Assembly: GCF_932274485.2 (NCBI RefSeq)
Contig: NC_065883.2
Span: 75,971,839 to 76,035,838, forward strand
Reading direction: 5' to 3'
From: Patella vulgata
Lineage: Eukaryota > Mollusca > Gastropoda > Patellidae
DNA length: 64,000 nucleotides
The notes under the pieces were generated by a model. It did not search any database, was not told where the DNA came from, and saw only the letters and a program-made list of their open reading frames with translations. The translations under genes and the position numbers were made by a program. Positions 43,899 through 54,909 of this stretch are shown here, piece after piece; positions within the stretch are counted from its first letter, which is position 1; each line of letters begins with the position of its first letter.

Positions 43899-44252
43899 CC
43901 CCCACACAAAAAAAATAAAATGGCTAGAGAATTAAATAAAATGTATTAAGGACGTCTACTCAGCTAGTACCCGACTGTAATTTGAAAGTTATTAGCCAGA
44001 GTTCTTAGGAGTTCCTGAAAGAGAACAGGAACAAACCTGGGCGAACTGACTCTCGGACCGCCGGACGTGGTCCGAGAGCCCGGAGGACTTGCCGGTCCTG
44101 ATTGAAAGAAAAATGATATTCGTCTCTGCATCCATTGAAAAATACTTTGGCCTAAATTCGAGGAGAAACGGTAAATCAAGCTAGTTTCATTTTTTTTTTC
44201 ATTATAAACAAATTCTTCACCGCGATGTCGGGACAAGAACACCAATCGGTCC

Positions 44253-44400
44253 GGAGTCATGGTGGCTAAGAGGGTAAGACGCTGACTCGCTTTCTAGGCT
44301 CGTTGGCCTGGAGATCGCGTGTTCGATCCCTGGTGTTTATCGGTATTTTCCGACGTGGTTTCATTTTGTCAGTGGTGCAGGACGGAGAGCAAGAACACCA
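44253..44400 (+). mobile_element. SINE family B, 5' fragment
   Basis: Head CATGGTGGCTAAGAGGGTAA and GACGCTGACTCGC, B box GTGTTCGATCCC, stops after GGTGCAGGACGGAGAGC. Confidence 0.87.
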
Positions 44401-44576
44401 ACTGGTCCGAGGGATAGAGCAACGCTGTAGGCCTCTGGGAACACACATATGAAGTATTTAATATTCAGAATAGAAATGATGGTGTCTGTATTATATTATA
44501 TCAATATGGCCTGAAGAGGTTCAAGAGAACTGAAAACGTTGGCCATAAACATGTCTTTATTTCTTTTTCAACGTAA

Positions 44577-44582
44577 TTATAT

Positions 44583-44615
<33 letters not shown>

Positions 44616-44850
44616 AATGAAATGAAATGGGGTTTAACGTCCTATTGTTTTGCTCCGAACTGGGCTAATGAAGACGGGCATACGCCATACAGTGTGCTAT
44701 GAGGGAAATTTTGCCCGGACAGCGGCACTACGGCCTACTCTTATATTGAATTCCAACTGTCATGGGATCTTTTACGTGCACGCCAATGTGTACACGGGAC
44801 CTCGGTTTTTCGTCTCATCCGATATATATATATATATATATATATGCTAG
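44577..44850 (-). mobile_element. SINE family B flanked by AT microsatellites
   Basis: Reverse copy 44614-44822 from the ATTTC tail complement to CGGTTTTTCGTCTCATCCGA; it ends in a TA run (44823-44845) and follows another at 44577-44613, as if inserted in a TA microsatellite. Confidence 0.88.
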
Positions 44851-45004
44851 TGTTGGTTGGCATATATATAAACTAATCAATCGTATAGATTGAGCTATAA
44901 TTATCTATAGATACTCAATCAGTCGAGACGTCATCGATAATCTAGGTGATTGATAATCATTTCTAATCAGTAAGTAATCAATATTACCTGTGGATGTTCA
45001 ATTA

Positions 45005-45085
45005 CACTTGGGCGGCGGGTGGATGGGGGGATTTAGTGGTTAAACGCGTGCGCGTGAAATCATAAGATTTCTCTCTCTCTCTCTT
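45005..45085 (+). mobile_element. Variant SINE head (family A subfamily)
   Basis: GGATTTAGTGGTTAAACGCG, TGCGCGTGAAATCATAAGAT, then a TC run. The same variant head occurs in reverse at 61330-61425. Confidence 0.6.
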
Positions 45086-45461
45086 TTGTCTTCTCCCCCC
45101 CCCCCCATCTCCGTGCCCGAATAAACAAGCGCATGGAACGTGGAAAATCTCTTTGAAACGTAACATTAAGTTTGGAGGAAAGCGATTCTTTATGAGTAGA
45201 CAGACTATTACAGATGCATGTGCCTCGATCCGGGCCCCTCCTGCGAGTATCATCGGATTGTGGACCTTATATTTCATTTTATGCTTACTGAACGATAAGT
45301 TAAAATTTTCAATCGCTTGTCAATCGTGCCCGATTACATTCGATTGTCAATCGTGTCAGATTATAATCGATCGTTGCTAGGGTTACGGGTATAATACAGA
45401 ATTGGCTACTATAGACTTAGTTTCGAATCAAACATGTTTTGAATCTGTATTCGAACACAAT

Positions 45462-45640
45462 TGCTCCCCTGCTGAAAACATTCACCCCATCACTGAAAAC
45501 AGTTACCCCATTACTGAAAACAGTTACCCCATTATTCAAATCAGTTACCATTAATGCTGAATTGCCCCACTGCTGAAACAAATTGCCCCACTGTTGAAAA
45601 CAATTGCCCCATTGCTGAAAATAATTGCCCCACCGATTTG
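45462..45640 (+). repeat. ~22-bp minisatellite, about 8 copies
   Basis: Unit like CCCCATTACTGAAAACAGTT, shifting to GCCCCACTGCTGAAACAAAT in the second half. Confidence 0.88.
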
Positions 45641-45819
45641 TAAAAAGAATTAAACAAGCAATGGGGCAATACCGACGTTGTCATGTGACAATTACACACT
45701 TTTGGTAGCATTTGAGAGAGGGAAAGTAACATTCACATGTAACATAAATCGCCGGGCGTTCATGTCCCCCCAAAAAACAAGTTTGATTCTACGAAGCAGT
45801 CAAGACAGTTTATAAACTG

Positions 45820-45990
45820 GGTGGTCTTTAACAGTGGGAGGAAACCAGAGGATCCGGAGAAAACCCACGAGGTTGGACAGACCTACTCTTTGTCACGTAC
45901 AAACGAAGAATCGAAACCACGTCAGTTAACTAAATGACAGGCCTGATGACACAGCGCGCACGTGTTAACCATTCGGACATCCAACCCCCA
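45820..45990 (-). mobile_element. SINE family A, 5' half
   Basis: Reverse copy from GGTCTTTAACAGTGGGAGGA to the head ending GGACATCCAACCCCC; the 3' half is missing. Confidence 0.87.
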
Positions 45991-46128
45991 ATATTTATCA
46001 CCAATTATGTTCAAATAGTACGACATCCGTTTAAGCCTAATTAGTCCATTTTACACGTTTATTAAAAATATTATAATCACTAATTACATCCTCGTCGTCT
46101 AGTAGGATGTGTTTTTCTTACATATTAG

Positions 46129-46840
46129 GGGGGATCACGTGGCTAAGTGGGTAAGACGCTGGCTCGCTAGTCTGGAGGTCGGGTGTTCGATCCCAGCATT
46201 GGCCGAGAAAGTTCATCCAGATTTTCCGGCGTGGTTCCCCCTTGTCAGTGATGCAGGACGGGGGGCCTGACAAGGACAGCTGTCTAGTCCTTCGGATGAT
46301 ACGAAAAACCGAGGTCCCGTGTATACATTAGAATGCACGTAAAAGATCCCTTGGTAGTTGGAATTCGATATAAGAGTAGGCCTGTCTTTGAAAGGCATTT
46401 AGTGAAAGTGATGTATAATAACAGACAGCTTTATGGATGACATTCACTAGGTTTATTAACTGCAATGTTTCAATGAGGTTACCCTCACCGTTATCAAGCA
46501 ATGATACAATCAACATGTTACAGAAGGTTATATACAAACAGATAACAATAAACTAATTAACAAAATAAGGCCGAAGCCATTCAAAGTCATACCTAAGTAA
46601 ACTATTAATAATCAATAAGAAACCCTTAAAGGGGGGGGGGGTGGAATGTACAAATCATGCTAAAACAACAACTGATCATAATTAAACCCTTAATTTCCAT
46701 ATTGCAAATAAGAGTAGGCCGTAGCGCCGCTGCCCGGGCAAAATTTCCCTCATAGCACACTGTATGACGTATGTCCGTCTTCATTAGCCCAGGTTAGGAG
46801 CAGAACAGTAGGACGTTAAACCCCATTTCATTTCATTTCA
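46129..46840 (+). mobile_element. SINE family B, full length, split by a 325-bp insertion
   Basis: Parts 46129-46382 and 46708-46840 together make one complete copy with head CACGTGGCTAAGTGGGTAAG and tail CGTTAAACCCCATTTCATTT. Its own target duplication CTTACATATTAG flanks the whole. Confidence 0.92.
46383..46707. mobile_element. 325-bp element inserted in SINE B with 13-bp duplication
   Basis: ATAAGAGTAGGCC stands on both sides (46370-46382, 46708-46720). The insert shares GCTTTATGGAT.A.ATTCACTA with the foldback at 18745-19240 and contains a G run at 46631-46640. No coding frame of note. Confidence 0.85.
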
Positions 46841-46876
46841 CTTACATATTAGATGTTAGGATTCCATAATGTCGCG

Positions 46877-47065
46877 GGGGGGTTGGAAGGCTTAATGGTC
46901 AGCATGTGCGCGCTGTATCATAAAGCCTGTCATTGAGTCAACTGGCGTGGTTTCTATTTCCCGGTTGTACGTGACAATGAGTGGGGTCGCCTGTCCAACC
47001 TCGTGGGTCCCGAAATGACCTAGTTTGTGTCGAGTGGACGTTAAAACCTATTTCTTTCTCTCCCA
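46877..47065 (+). mobile_element. SINE family A with an internal deletion
   Basis: Head normal; after CCAACCTCGTGGGT it jumps to CCCGAAATGACCTAGTTTGT, lacking about 90 bases. Confidence 0.9.
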
Positions 47066-47174
47066 TATTGTTGCGGTAACAATATCAATATTGATTGAAA
47101 TGGAATAATATTATAGAATTTTAATTAGTGTTTTTAATTTCAAATATTATGGATACTATTGGGTATAAAATGTA

Positions 47175-47510
47175 ATGAAATGAAATGAAATGGAGTTTAA
47201 CGTCCTACTCTTCTGCTCCTTAACTGGGCTAATGAAGACGGACATGCGCCATACAGTGTGCTATGAGGGAAATATTTACCTGGGCCCTTATTCACGAAAA
47301 CTTAAACTAAGATAAAATCGAAATCTTAAGAAATACTGCAACTTCATTGGATGTATGCAAATTGATTTTACTGGTCAGCCAATCGAATTGCAGTATTTCT
47401 TATATCAAATTCCAACTGACAGGGGATCTTTTACGTGGGCGCCAATGTGTATACGGGACCTCGGGTTTTTCGCACCGTCCGAACGACTAGACAGATGTCC
47501 TTGTTAAACC
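47175..47510 (-). mobile_element. SINE family B split by a MITE-like piece
   Basis: Tail and 3' body 47175-47282, then 47283-47400 resembles the GGGGCCTGTTT MITE (ACTTAAACTAAGATAAAATC), then SINE B resumes with TATATCAAATTCCAACTGAC. Confidence 0.78.
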
Positions 47511-47604
47511 GTCTGGGTATAAAATGTAAACAGTATTTTTCACCTATTTTACGTGGGTGTTGTTGGAGACAGGACAACATTAAATTTCACCCCACCCACC
47601 TGCC

Positions 47605-47682
47605 AAGGTGTTTATAGCACACCTGTCCTCATTAGCCCTGTTCGGAGCAGAACAATAGGGCGTTTAAACCCCATTCCATTGT
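47605..47682 (+). mobile_element. SINE family B 3' fragment
   Basis: ATAGCACACCTGTCCTCATT, TTCGGAGCAGAACAATAGGG, GTTTAAACCCCATTCCATT. Confidence 0.8.
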
Positions 47683-47923
47683 TTTTACCACTGCGAATCC
47701 TGTTAATAATCTGTATTTGTAATGTGAAAGAGAATTTCTCCTGTAATACCACCTGTAAACATTTCCTTAATACCATTAACTATTGATTTCAACCTTTATC
47801 TTGAGCAATTATCTTTTATAAATTACAGTTATCTTTTTGATTAATTGGGCTTTAATCGATAGTCGAATTGATTCTTGGAGTGAAAGGGAACAGGTGAACT
47901 AAAACTAAGCGTAAGGCGTGCAG

Positions 47924-47926
<3 letters not shown>

Positions 47927-47979
<53 letters not shown>

Positions 47980-47991
47980 CCAAAGAACTCG

Positions 47992-48022
<31 letters not shown>

Positions 48023-48035
48023 AAACCGAAGGACC

Positions 48036-48082
<47 letters not shown>

Positions 48083-48095
48083 AAACCGAAGAACT

Positions 48096-48152
<57 letters not shown>

Positions 48153-48181
48153 CGAGAGAGAGAGGGGGAAACCGAAGAACT

Positions 48182-48219
<38 letters not shown>

Positions 48220-48233
48220 AACCGAAGAACTCG

Positions 48234-48264
<31 letters not shown>

Positions 48265-48570
48265 GGGGAAACCGAAGGACCCGGAGAGAGAGACAGAGAG
48301 AAGAGAGAGAGAGAACAGGGTTTAACGTCCACTCGACACAAACCAGGTCATTTCGGGACTAACATATGGTTTAATTTTATTTTAATAATTCGCTTACGGG
48401 TAGGGGTCTTTAGCAGTGGGAGGAAACCGGAGGACCCGGAGAAAACCCACAAGGTTGGACAGGCGACCCAACCTCTTGTCACGTAAAACCAGGGAATCGA
48501 AACCACGCCGCCAGTTGACAGACCTTATGATACAGCGCACACGTGCTAACCATTCGGCCACCCCCATCCA
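47927..48570 (-). mobile_element. SINE family A whose tail side is expanded into a composite minisatellite
   Basis: Body and head at 48313-48570 in reverse. The tail side 47927-48312 is a GA run interrupted six times by an 18-base piece, GGAAACCGAAGAACTCGG or GGAAACCGAAGGACCCGG, which is the SINE's own internal segment (GGAAACCGGAGGACCCGG, at 48422-48439). The serine/leucine-rich and Arg/Glu-rich frames here are artefacts. Confidence 0.92.
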
Positions 48571-48584
48571 CCATCCACATGTCA

Positions 48585-48825
48585 AGGGGTGGCTTCTGAT
48601 CACCAGGTCCGATCCCGTTATAGGCAGAGAGAGATCATCGGGATTTTCCGGCGAGGTTTCCCCGTGTCAGGGGTGTGCACGTAAAAGAACCCTTGACAGG
48701 TGGAATTCGAGAAAAGAGTAGACCATAGCGCCGTTGTCCGGGTACAATTTCCCTCAGAGCACACCGTATGGCCATTCAGAACAGAAAAGTAGGGCGTTAA
48801 ACCTCATTCCATTTCAATAATCTCT
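48585..48825 (+). mobile_element. SINE family B, diverged
   Basis: GGGATTTTCCGGCGAGGTTT, GTGGAATTCGAGAAAAGAGT, GGGCGTTAAACCTCATTCCA. Confidence 0.82.
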
Positions 48826-48857
48826 AGAGAGTCTTGTTGTTGCGTTTTATGTTATGC

Positions 48858-49132
48858 GGGGGGTTGGATGGCTGAATGGTTAGCGTGCGCGCGCTGTATC
48901 ATAAATTCTGTCATTGAGTCGACTGGCGTGGTTTCGAATCCCTGGTTGTACGTGGCAAGGAGTAGGGTCGCCTGTCCAACCTCGTGGGTTTTCTCCGGGT
49001 CCTCTGGTTTCCTCCCACTGCTAAAGACCCCTACGCGCAAGCGAATTATGTAAATAAAATTAAACCATATGTTAGTCCCGAAATGACCTAGTTTGTGTCG
49101 AGTGGACGTTAAACCCCATTTCTCTCTCTTTC
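48858..49132 (+). mobile_element. SINE family A with 12-bp target duplication
   Basis: Full length. TTTATGTTATGC lies at 48846-48857 and directly after the tail at 49133-49144. Confidence 0.95.
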
Positions 49133-49316
49133 TTTATGTTATGCATTATTCGTGTTATTGCACGCATCGAATAAAAACATGAACGTTGACATCTCATGGG
49201 GGTCGTAAAACTAAGATGAAACAGCGGGAAGCTTCTACCTGTCTGTCGATTATTGGAATATAGCATCGATAATTAATATGTGATACACCTCATTTATTCA
49301 CAATATTAATACATTC

Positions 49317-49580
49317 TAGCCATAGGCGTACGAGCTGGGGGGGGGGGGGCTGGGGGGGGTCGGCCGCCCCCCATTTTGGGCACTAAATGCTGGGGAAATT
49401 TGGGTACACAATTGTACTTTGTAAAAGTTGTATAAAAAAAATATTGTGTTCTTGAATGTGTCCAATTTAACAGCGAATTTATTATTATTATGTAACATAC
49501 TAAGAACCTAACTACATTTTCTGGGCACCAACCACCTCCGCCCCCCAGTCAAAAATTTCCCCGTACGCCTATATGCTTCT
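49317..49580. mobile_element. Foldback element with TAGGCGTACG ends
   Basis: TAGCCATAGGCGTACGAGCT and a G run at left; CCCCCAGTCAAAAATTTCCC and CGTACGCCTATATGCTTCTA at right. A similar left end (CATAGGCGTAGGAGCCGGG) is at 43080. Confidence 0.75.
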
Positions 49581-49669
49581 AGCCGATAATAAATCCCAAC
49601 AAACGTCTATTATTATGACTTGGTACTGAAAGTAGAACTCCGTGTGGTTTAATGGACCAGGGCGAGACA

Positions 49670-49942
49670 TTAAAGATACATTAATTAAGAGTTTTATAAA
49701 GAGTTGGCCATTTTTGCAAAAATAATTCAAAAATAGATGATAAAAAAGAAAATGTTGAAAATTTCAGTCAATTAATTTATTCTTGACGGCGTTGTCACTG
49801 TTGGATGTTTGGGCTAAAAATTGGCATCAACAATGGACGACTGTTTAAATCCATACTGTCTAATTAATAATTTCTATAACATCTGAATTCTAAATAAAGA
49901 CTTTCAATAGGCAGATTTAGCTCTTGCATAATGTATGTTTAA
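49670..49942. mobile_element. MITE, TTAA family 2
   Basis: TTAAAGATACATTAATTAAG to CATAATGTATGTTTAA, TTAA at both ends; contains GAAAATTTCAGTCAATT. Confidence 0.82.
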
Positions 49943-49964
49943 GTAATATATTAAAAAAAAACAC

Positions 49965-50251
49965 GAGGGACAGCGGCACTACGGCCTACTCTTAATATCG
50001 AATTCCAACTGTCAAGGGATCTTTTCCGTGCACGCCAATATGTACACGGGACCTCGGTTTCTCGTCCCATCCGAACGACTAGACAGGTGTCCTTGTCAGG
50101 CCCTCCGTGTTATTATTTCCGGTGTGTAGATTTTTAAGTGTGAGAAAGATAACCTATGATCGTATAATAGTGAGTTGACAACCTATTGAGCAAAAGACAT
50201 AGAAATAATTATGTTTTGACTCTCTTAGAAAATATGAAATTGTAACTTTAA
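49965..50251 (-). mobile_element. SINE B fragment joined to a TTAA family 3 fragment
   Basis: 49965-50110: reverse SINE B interior (GAATTCCAACTGTCAAGGGA). 50118-50251: reverse end of TTAA family 3 (AATAATTATGTTTTGACTCT, AATATGAAATTGTAACTTTAA in part). Confidence 0.78.
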
Positions 50252-50286
50252 TATTTTCGTATTTTCAACTAAACATCAATGATAAT

Positions 50287-50660
50287 ATTGAGTCAACTGG
50301 CGTGGTTTCGATTCCCCGGTTGTACGTGTGCACGTGACAAGGAGTAGGGTCGCCTGTCCAACCTCGTGGGGTTTTTCCGGGTCCTCCGGTTTCCTCCCAC
50401 TGCTAACGACCTCGACGCACAAGCGAATTATTGAAACAAAATTGATCTATTTGTTAGTCCCGAAATGACCTAGTTTGTGGACGTTAAACCCTTTTCCATC
50501 TCTCTCTCTCCATTTTTAAATAAAATCATTAAATGGCTGGACCGTTCTAATCTACATAATATCGGAGCTATAGTTAATAATATATATTATATATAATGCC
50601 CAAACAAAGATTTGCACTAGGCAGATTAACCTCGTAAGTCATAATGCCTGTTTAAATACG
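50287..50660 (+). mobile_element. SINE A (head missing) and a TTAA family 2 fragment
   Basis: 50287-50510: GAGTCAACTGGCGTGGTTTC to GGACGTTAAACCCTTTTCCA and a TC run. 50515-50660: pieces of TTAA family 2 (GCACTAGGCAGATTAACCTC). Confidence 0.75.
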
Positions 50661-51190
50661 TGTTTTTGATATTAGTACACAGATACTATTAGTAAAATTA
50701 AACACATACACTAAAGACACCCTCCTCTTCCATATTAGTAAAATTAAACAGATACGCCACAGGCAACCTCCGCTGTAATAGTTTCTTTCTGTTTGACATC
50801 AAAGTTGATTGTATTTCTGCTGTAAGGTTTATGTCTCTTGGAATTAAAGAATTAATAAATAGTAATGGAAAGGAATTTGTTTCTGGTATTTATAGTTTGT
50901 GATGTACAAATAATGTTTAAAACGTATCGATCATCTTGAAATCCAATATGGCGTCCGTTTGATCACATGTTGGATCAATGTTATTTGATATTGACATCAT
51001 GGCTGTAGACATGGGTGTACTTAATAGATATATGAATAGAACTAATTAATCGATTCCATAGAAATAACCAATCGATACAATAGAAATAACCAATCGATCA
51101 GATTACACTAATTAATAATTAAACAATGTTAAAGGTCATCCACTGATTGACATTCTATTAACTGGCTGTAGTCAATAAGGAGATGGCTTA
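50661..51190. other. Non-coding, no clear repeat
   Basis: AT-rich; a short duplication ATTAGTAAAATTAAACA at 50688 and 50733, and CCAATCGATACAATAGAAAT repeats near 51055-51095. No gene seen. Confidence 0.45.
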
Positions 51191-51194
51191 ATAA

Positions 51195-51468
51195 CTATAT
51201 GGTCTCGGGGTCGAAATTTCTCGGGATTTTCCAGCGGGGTTTCCCCTAGTCGATGTTACGGAATGTAGAACCTGGGAAGGAACCTCGTCTAGACGAAAAC
51301 CGAGGTCCCGTGTAAACGTTGGTGTGTACGTAAAAAAAACCTTGACAGTTGGAGTTCTGAATTAGAATAGGTAGTAGCCTGGTCCGGCTCCATTTTCCCT
51401 TATTGCACACTGTATGGCGTATGTCCGTCTTCATTAGCCCAGACGGACGTTAAACCCCATTTCATTTA
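51195..51468 (+). mobile_element. SINE family B, head missing
   Basis: TCTCGGGATTTTCCAGCGGG to GACGTTAAACCCCATTTCAT. Confidence 0.85.
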
Positions 51469-51556
51469 ATATTTTATTGATACAGCGGCCATGTTTGTTT
51501 CCATAAATAACAATGTCTAACAAATCACCAACTGGTCAGGTTACATTCCAGATATA

Positions 51557-52170
51557 TGAAATGAAATGAAATGGGGTTTAACGTCCCACTCCTATACTGG
51601 GCTAATGAAGACTGGTATACGTTATACAGTGTGCTATGAGGGACATTTTGCCCGGGCAACGGCACTATCGCCTACTCTTATATCGAATTCCAACTGCCAA
51701 GGGATCTTTTACGTGCATTCCAATGTATACACGGGACCTCGGTTTTTCGTCTCATCCGAAGGACTAGACAGCTGTCCTTTTCAGGCCCTCCGTTCTGCAC
51801 CACTGACAAGGGGAAACCACGTCGGAAAATCCAGATGAACTTTCTCGGCCAATGCAGGGATCGAACACCCACAATCTGATTATAATACTGGGGCCTGTTT
51901 CACGAAATTTTAACTAAGATAAAATCCAAATTTTAGTAATTTGATTGGATAATATTAGATTGATTATAGTGCTTAGCCAATCAAAATTGAAGTATCTACT
52001 AAAATTGAATATCATCTTTAGTAAGGATTTCGAGAAACAGGCCCCAGGTCCCGTGACAAGGGGAAACCACGTCGGAAAATCCAGATGAACCTTCTCGGCC
52101 AATGCTGGGATGGAACACCTGACCCCCGGGCTAGCGAGCCAGCGTCTTAACCACCTAGCCACCGTGGTTC
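51557..52170 (-). mobile_element. SINE family B with an inserted MITE and a 70-bp duplication
   Basis: Reverse copy. The stretch from CTGACAAGGGGAAACCACGT to GATCGAACACC (51797-51868) occurs again at 52055-52126, and between the two lies the GGGGCCTGTTT MITE. The head is complete only after the second copy (GCTAGCGAGCCAGCGTCTTA). Confidence 0.88.
51890..52045. mobile_element. GGGGCCTGTTT palindromic MITE, copy 3
   Basis: Same ends as 21463-21618. Its flanks ATTATAATACT on the left and AGGTCCCG on the right are the complement of the flanks of the 21463 copy. Confidence 0.88.
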
Positions 52171-52189
52171 CTCAAGATACATGACGTAC

Positions 52190-52415
52190 AGTTTATATCA
52201 TTGGTGCAAAGCTGTCCAGTCGTTCGGATGGGGCAAAAAACCGAGTTCCTGTATACCTGAGCGTGCACGTACACGAAATCTTGACAGTTTGAATTCGATA
52301 TAGGAATAGATCATAGTACCGCTCCCCGGGCGCTACCCGGGCAAAATTCCCCTCATAGCATATGATACGACAATTGTCCGTCTTCATTAGCCAGTTCGTG
52401 GCAGATAAAGTTCAC
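52190..52415 (+). mobile_element. SINE family B fragment, diverged
   Basis: CTGTCCAGTCGTTCGGATGG, ATAGTACCGCTCCCCGGGCG, CGTCTTCATTAGCCAGTTCG; tail lost. Confidence 0.75.
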
Positions 52416-52989
52416 AAAGAGAAGACTAATCCACTTGTGGTTTTCTAGACAAAGCATAAAGGGAGTACAAGTCCATCCGGAAGTGTTATCATGTCTCAGT
52501 ATTGAAAGGGATGGGTTCGATTCCTCCATTCAACACCTATAGGCCACTATATCCGTTTTCTCGTGTATCTTTTCAGTTGATTAATCTGTTATATGGGTTT
52601 CAATTGTTATCTATATATTGCACCAAATTTTTGTTAAATATCATTATTTGCTTGATAACGATATCTGTATGTGTATCGAAACGTTGCATGTTAAAAAATT
52701 CAGAAGTAGTATATCCATATAAGTGTTTTTAATTTGTGAAATCTACCTCTATATGTCTTATAAGGAATAAATGGTTCTTTGTTTCTCATGTAAATAGTGA
52801 ATGCTCTCTTAGCTAAATCTTAAAATCAATATTATACGTGGGTGTTTAATATCGTTTATTTCCTTATTACACTTGAGAATCAATGCTGCGTTGTCAACCA
52901 CGAGAGTTATCTGCCAATTAGACAAAAAAATGAAATGAGTGTTATCGTCCTGAATTTCTATGTACCACGCATTTTGTTCTTTGGAAGTG

Positions 52990-53398
52990 TGGGGGTTGGA
53001 TGACCGAATGGTTAATCAAAATTGTGCTAATGTATCATATATTAACTTGTTGTATATTGTATTGTATATATCGTTACTTGTTTTATCATAGGCTTAGACA
53101 TGGGGGTGGGGGGTCGATGGCCGAATGGTTAGTGCGTGCGCGTTGTATCATAAGCGCTGTCATTCAGTCAACTGGCGTGGTTTCGATTCCCCGGTTGTAT
53201 GTGACAAGGATTAGGTCGCCTGTCAAACCTCATGGTATTTCTCCGGGTTCTCCAGCTTCCTCTCACTGCTTAGGTTACCTACGCACAAGCGAATTATTGA
53301 AATATAAATTTAATCATGTGTTAGTGTCGAAATGACCTAGTTTGTACTGAGTGGGCGTCTCTCTCTCTCTCTCTCTCTCCCTCTCTCTCTCTCTCTCA
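52990..53398 (+). mobile_element. SINE family A head fragment and a full copy
   Basis: 52990-53023 is a head fragment (GGGGGTTGGATGACCGAATG). 53104-53398 is a full copy, ending in a long TC run. Confidence 0.87.
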
Positions 53399-53479
53399 TT
53401 AGCACGCTTTGTGCAGAAAAGTAGGACGTTAAACCGTAAAACCGTAAAATACAACTTACTAACAACAACAAAACCTCAT

Positions 53480-53620
53480 TTCATCAATGTCAAAACATAA
53501 CAAAACATAAAAAAAAACCATAACAAAACATAACAAATTTTTTTAAACAAAACATAACAAAAAACATAACAAAACATAAAACAAAAGATAACAAAAAAAT
53601 AACAAAACAATAACATCTAT
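53480..53620 (+). repeat. (AACATAACAAA)n low-complexity run
   Basis: Repeated ACAAAACATA and AAACATAACA words; the minus-strand frame over it (PHE/LEU/CYS-rich) is an artefact. Confidence 0.85.
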
Positions 53621-53814
53621 ATCATAGGTAAAACAAATCAAACAGTAATATTCTCCCGAAGAAAAAATATATTTCTTTTTGCCGTGAATAAACATACCGT
53701 ACCTAATACATGTATTATCACATATCAGAAATATTGCTAAAATCGGAATATTGAATCGCGCATGACTCCAAGATGTGTCTGTTGCCGCAGATTCAGCCCT
53801 GAATATGGCCAAAA

Positions 53815-54207
53815 CTTCAAATATTCATAACTTCATAATACAGTAATTTGACTGAAATTTTCAATATATACATTTTTCATTATCTATTTTTTAACTTTTA
53901 TAACAAGAGAGAGGGAGAGATAGAGAGAGTGAGTGAGAGCTGGAAATGGGTTTAGCGTCCACTCGACACAAATTAGGTCATTTCGGGACTAGCATATGGT
54001 TCAATTTTAAGTCAATAATTCGCTTGCGCGTAGGGGTCTTTAGCAGTGGGAATAATCCGGACGACCCGGAGAAATCCCACGCAGTTGGACAGGCGACCCT
54101 ACTCCTTGTCACGTACAAACGAAGAATCGAAACCACGCCAGTTAACTAAATGACAGACCTTATGATACATCGTCCACATGCTAACCATTCGGCTATCCAA
54201 CCCCCCT
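53815..54207 (-). mobile_element. SINE family A next to a TTAA family 2 fragment
   Basis: 53815-53905: TGACTGAAATTTTCAATATA and TTAACTTTTATAACAAGAGA (TTAA family 2). 53906-54207: reverse SINE A, GA run through GTCCACTCGACACAAATTAG to a head ending CTATCCAACCCCC. Confidence 0.85.
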
Positions 54208-54514
54208 GACCAATCTTGCATTGGCCCGGTCGATGCAGAGCAGTTGGACATTAAACCTCATTTCATCTTTAATTTACCATGCGGGTAATAATGCCACGCG
54301 TGTTGGCGAGTGTAAGGGACTACAGATCAGTTTTCCTGTATGAAAATCTGGTGAATGTAGTTGTTAATTATTAAATAGACTGATGGTTTGTTATCGATAT
54401 GTATTGATATCTACCATAGCGTGTTCTATATAATCAATTAACACCAATACTTACCTAGATTACCAAGGGACTCATAGATATTTCTATAGTAATGCACATC
54501 ATACAAACTGGAAC

Positions 54515-54892
54515 GAAAAATGAAATGAAATGAAATGGGGTTTAACGTCCTACTGTTCTGCTCCAACTAGGCTAATGAAGACGGGCATACGCCATACAGT
54601 GTGCTATGAGGGAAATTTTGCCAGGACAGCGGCACTACGGCCTACTCTTATATCGAATTCCAACTGTCAAGGGATCTTTTACGTGCATTCCAATGTGTAC
54701 ACGGAAACTCGTTTTTTTGTCCCATCCGAACGACTAGACAGCTGTCCTTGTCAGGCCCTCCGTCCTGCATCACTGACAAGGGGGTAGCACGCCGGAAAAT
54801 CTGGATGAACTTTCGCGGCCAATGCAGGGATCGAACACGAGACCTCCATGCTAGCGAGCCAGCGTCTTACCCACTTAGCCACTGTGTCCCCC
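54515..54892 (-). mobile_element. SINE family B, full length, 13-bp target duplication
   Basis: Complete reverse copy. TACAAACTGGAAC lies at 54502-54514 and 54893-54905. Confidence 0.95.
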
Positions 54893-54909
54893 TACAAACT
54901 GGAACACTG

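Noticed and set aside
44480-44565. Penelope-like element end (GAACTGAAAACGTTGGCCAT)
   Set aside because: The wording resembles 3' ends of some retroelements, but there is no coding sequence or second copy here to support it.
47841-48362. Ser/Leu-rich 166-aa and Arg/Glu-rich 135-145-aa frames
   Set aside because: Translations of a GA microsatellite and SINE A pieces.
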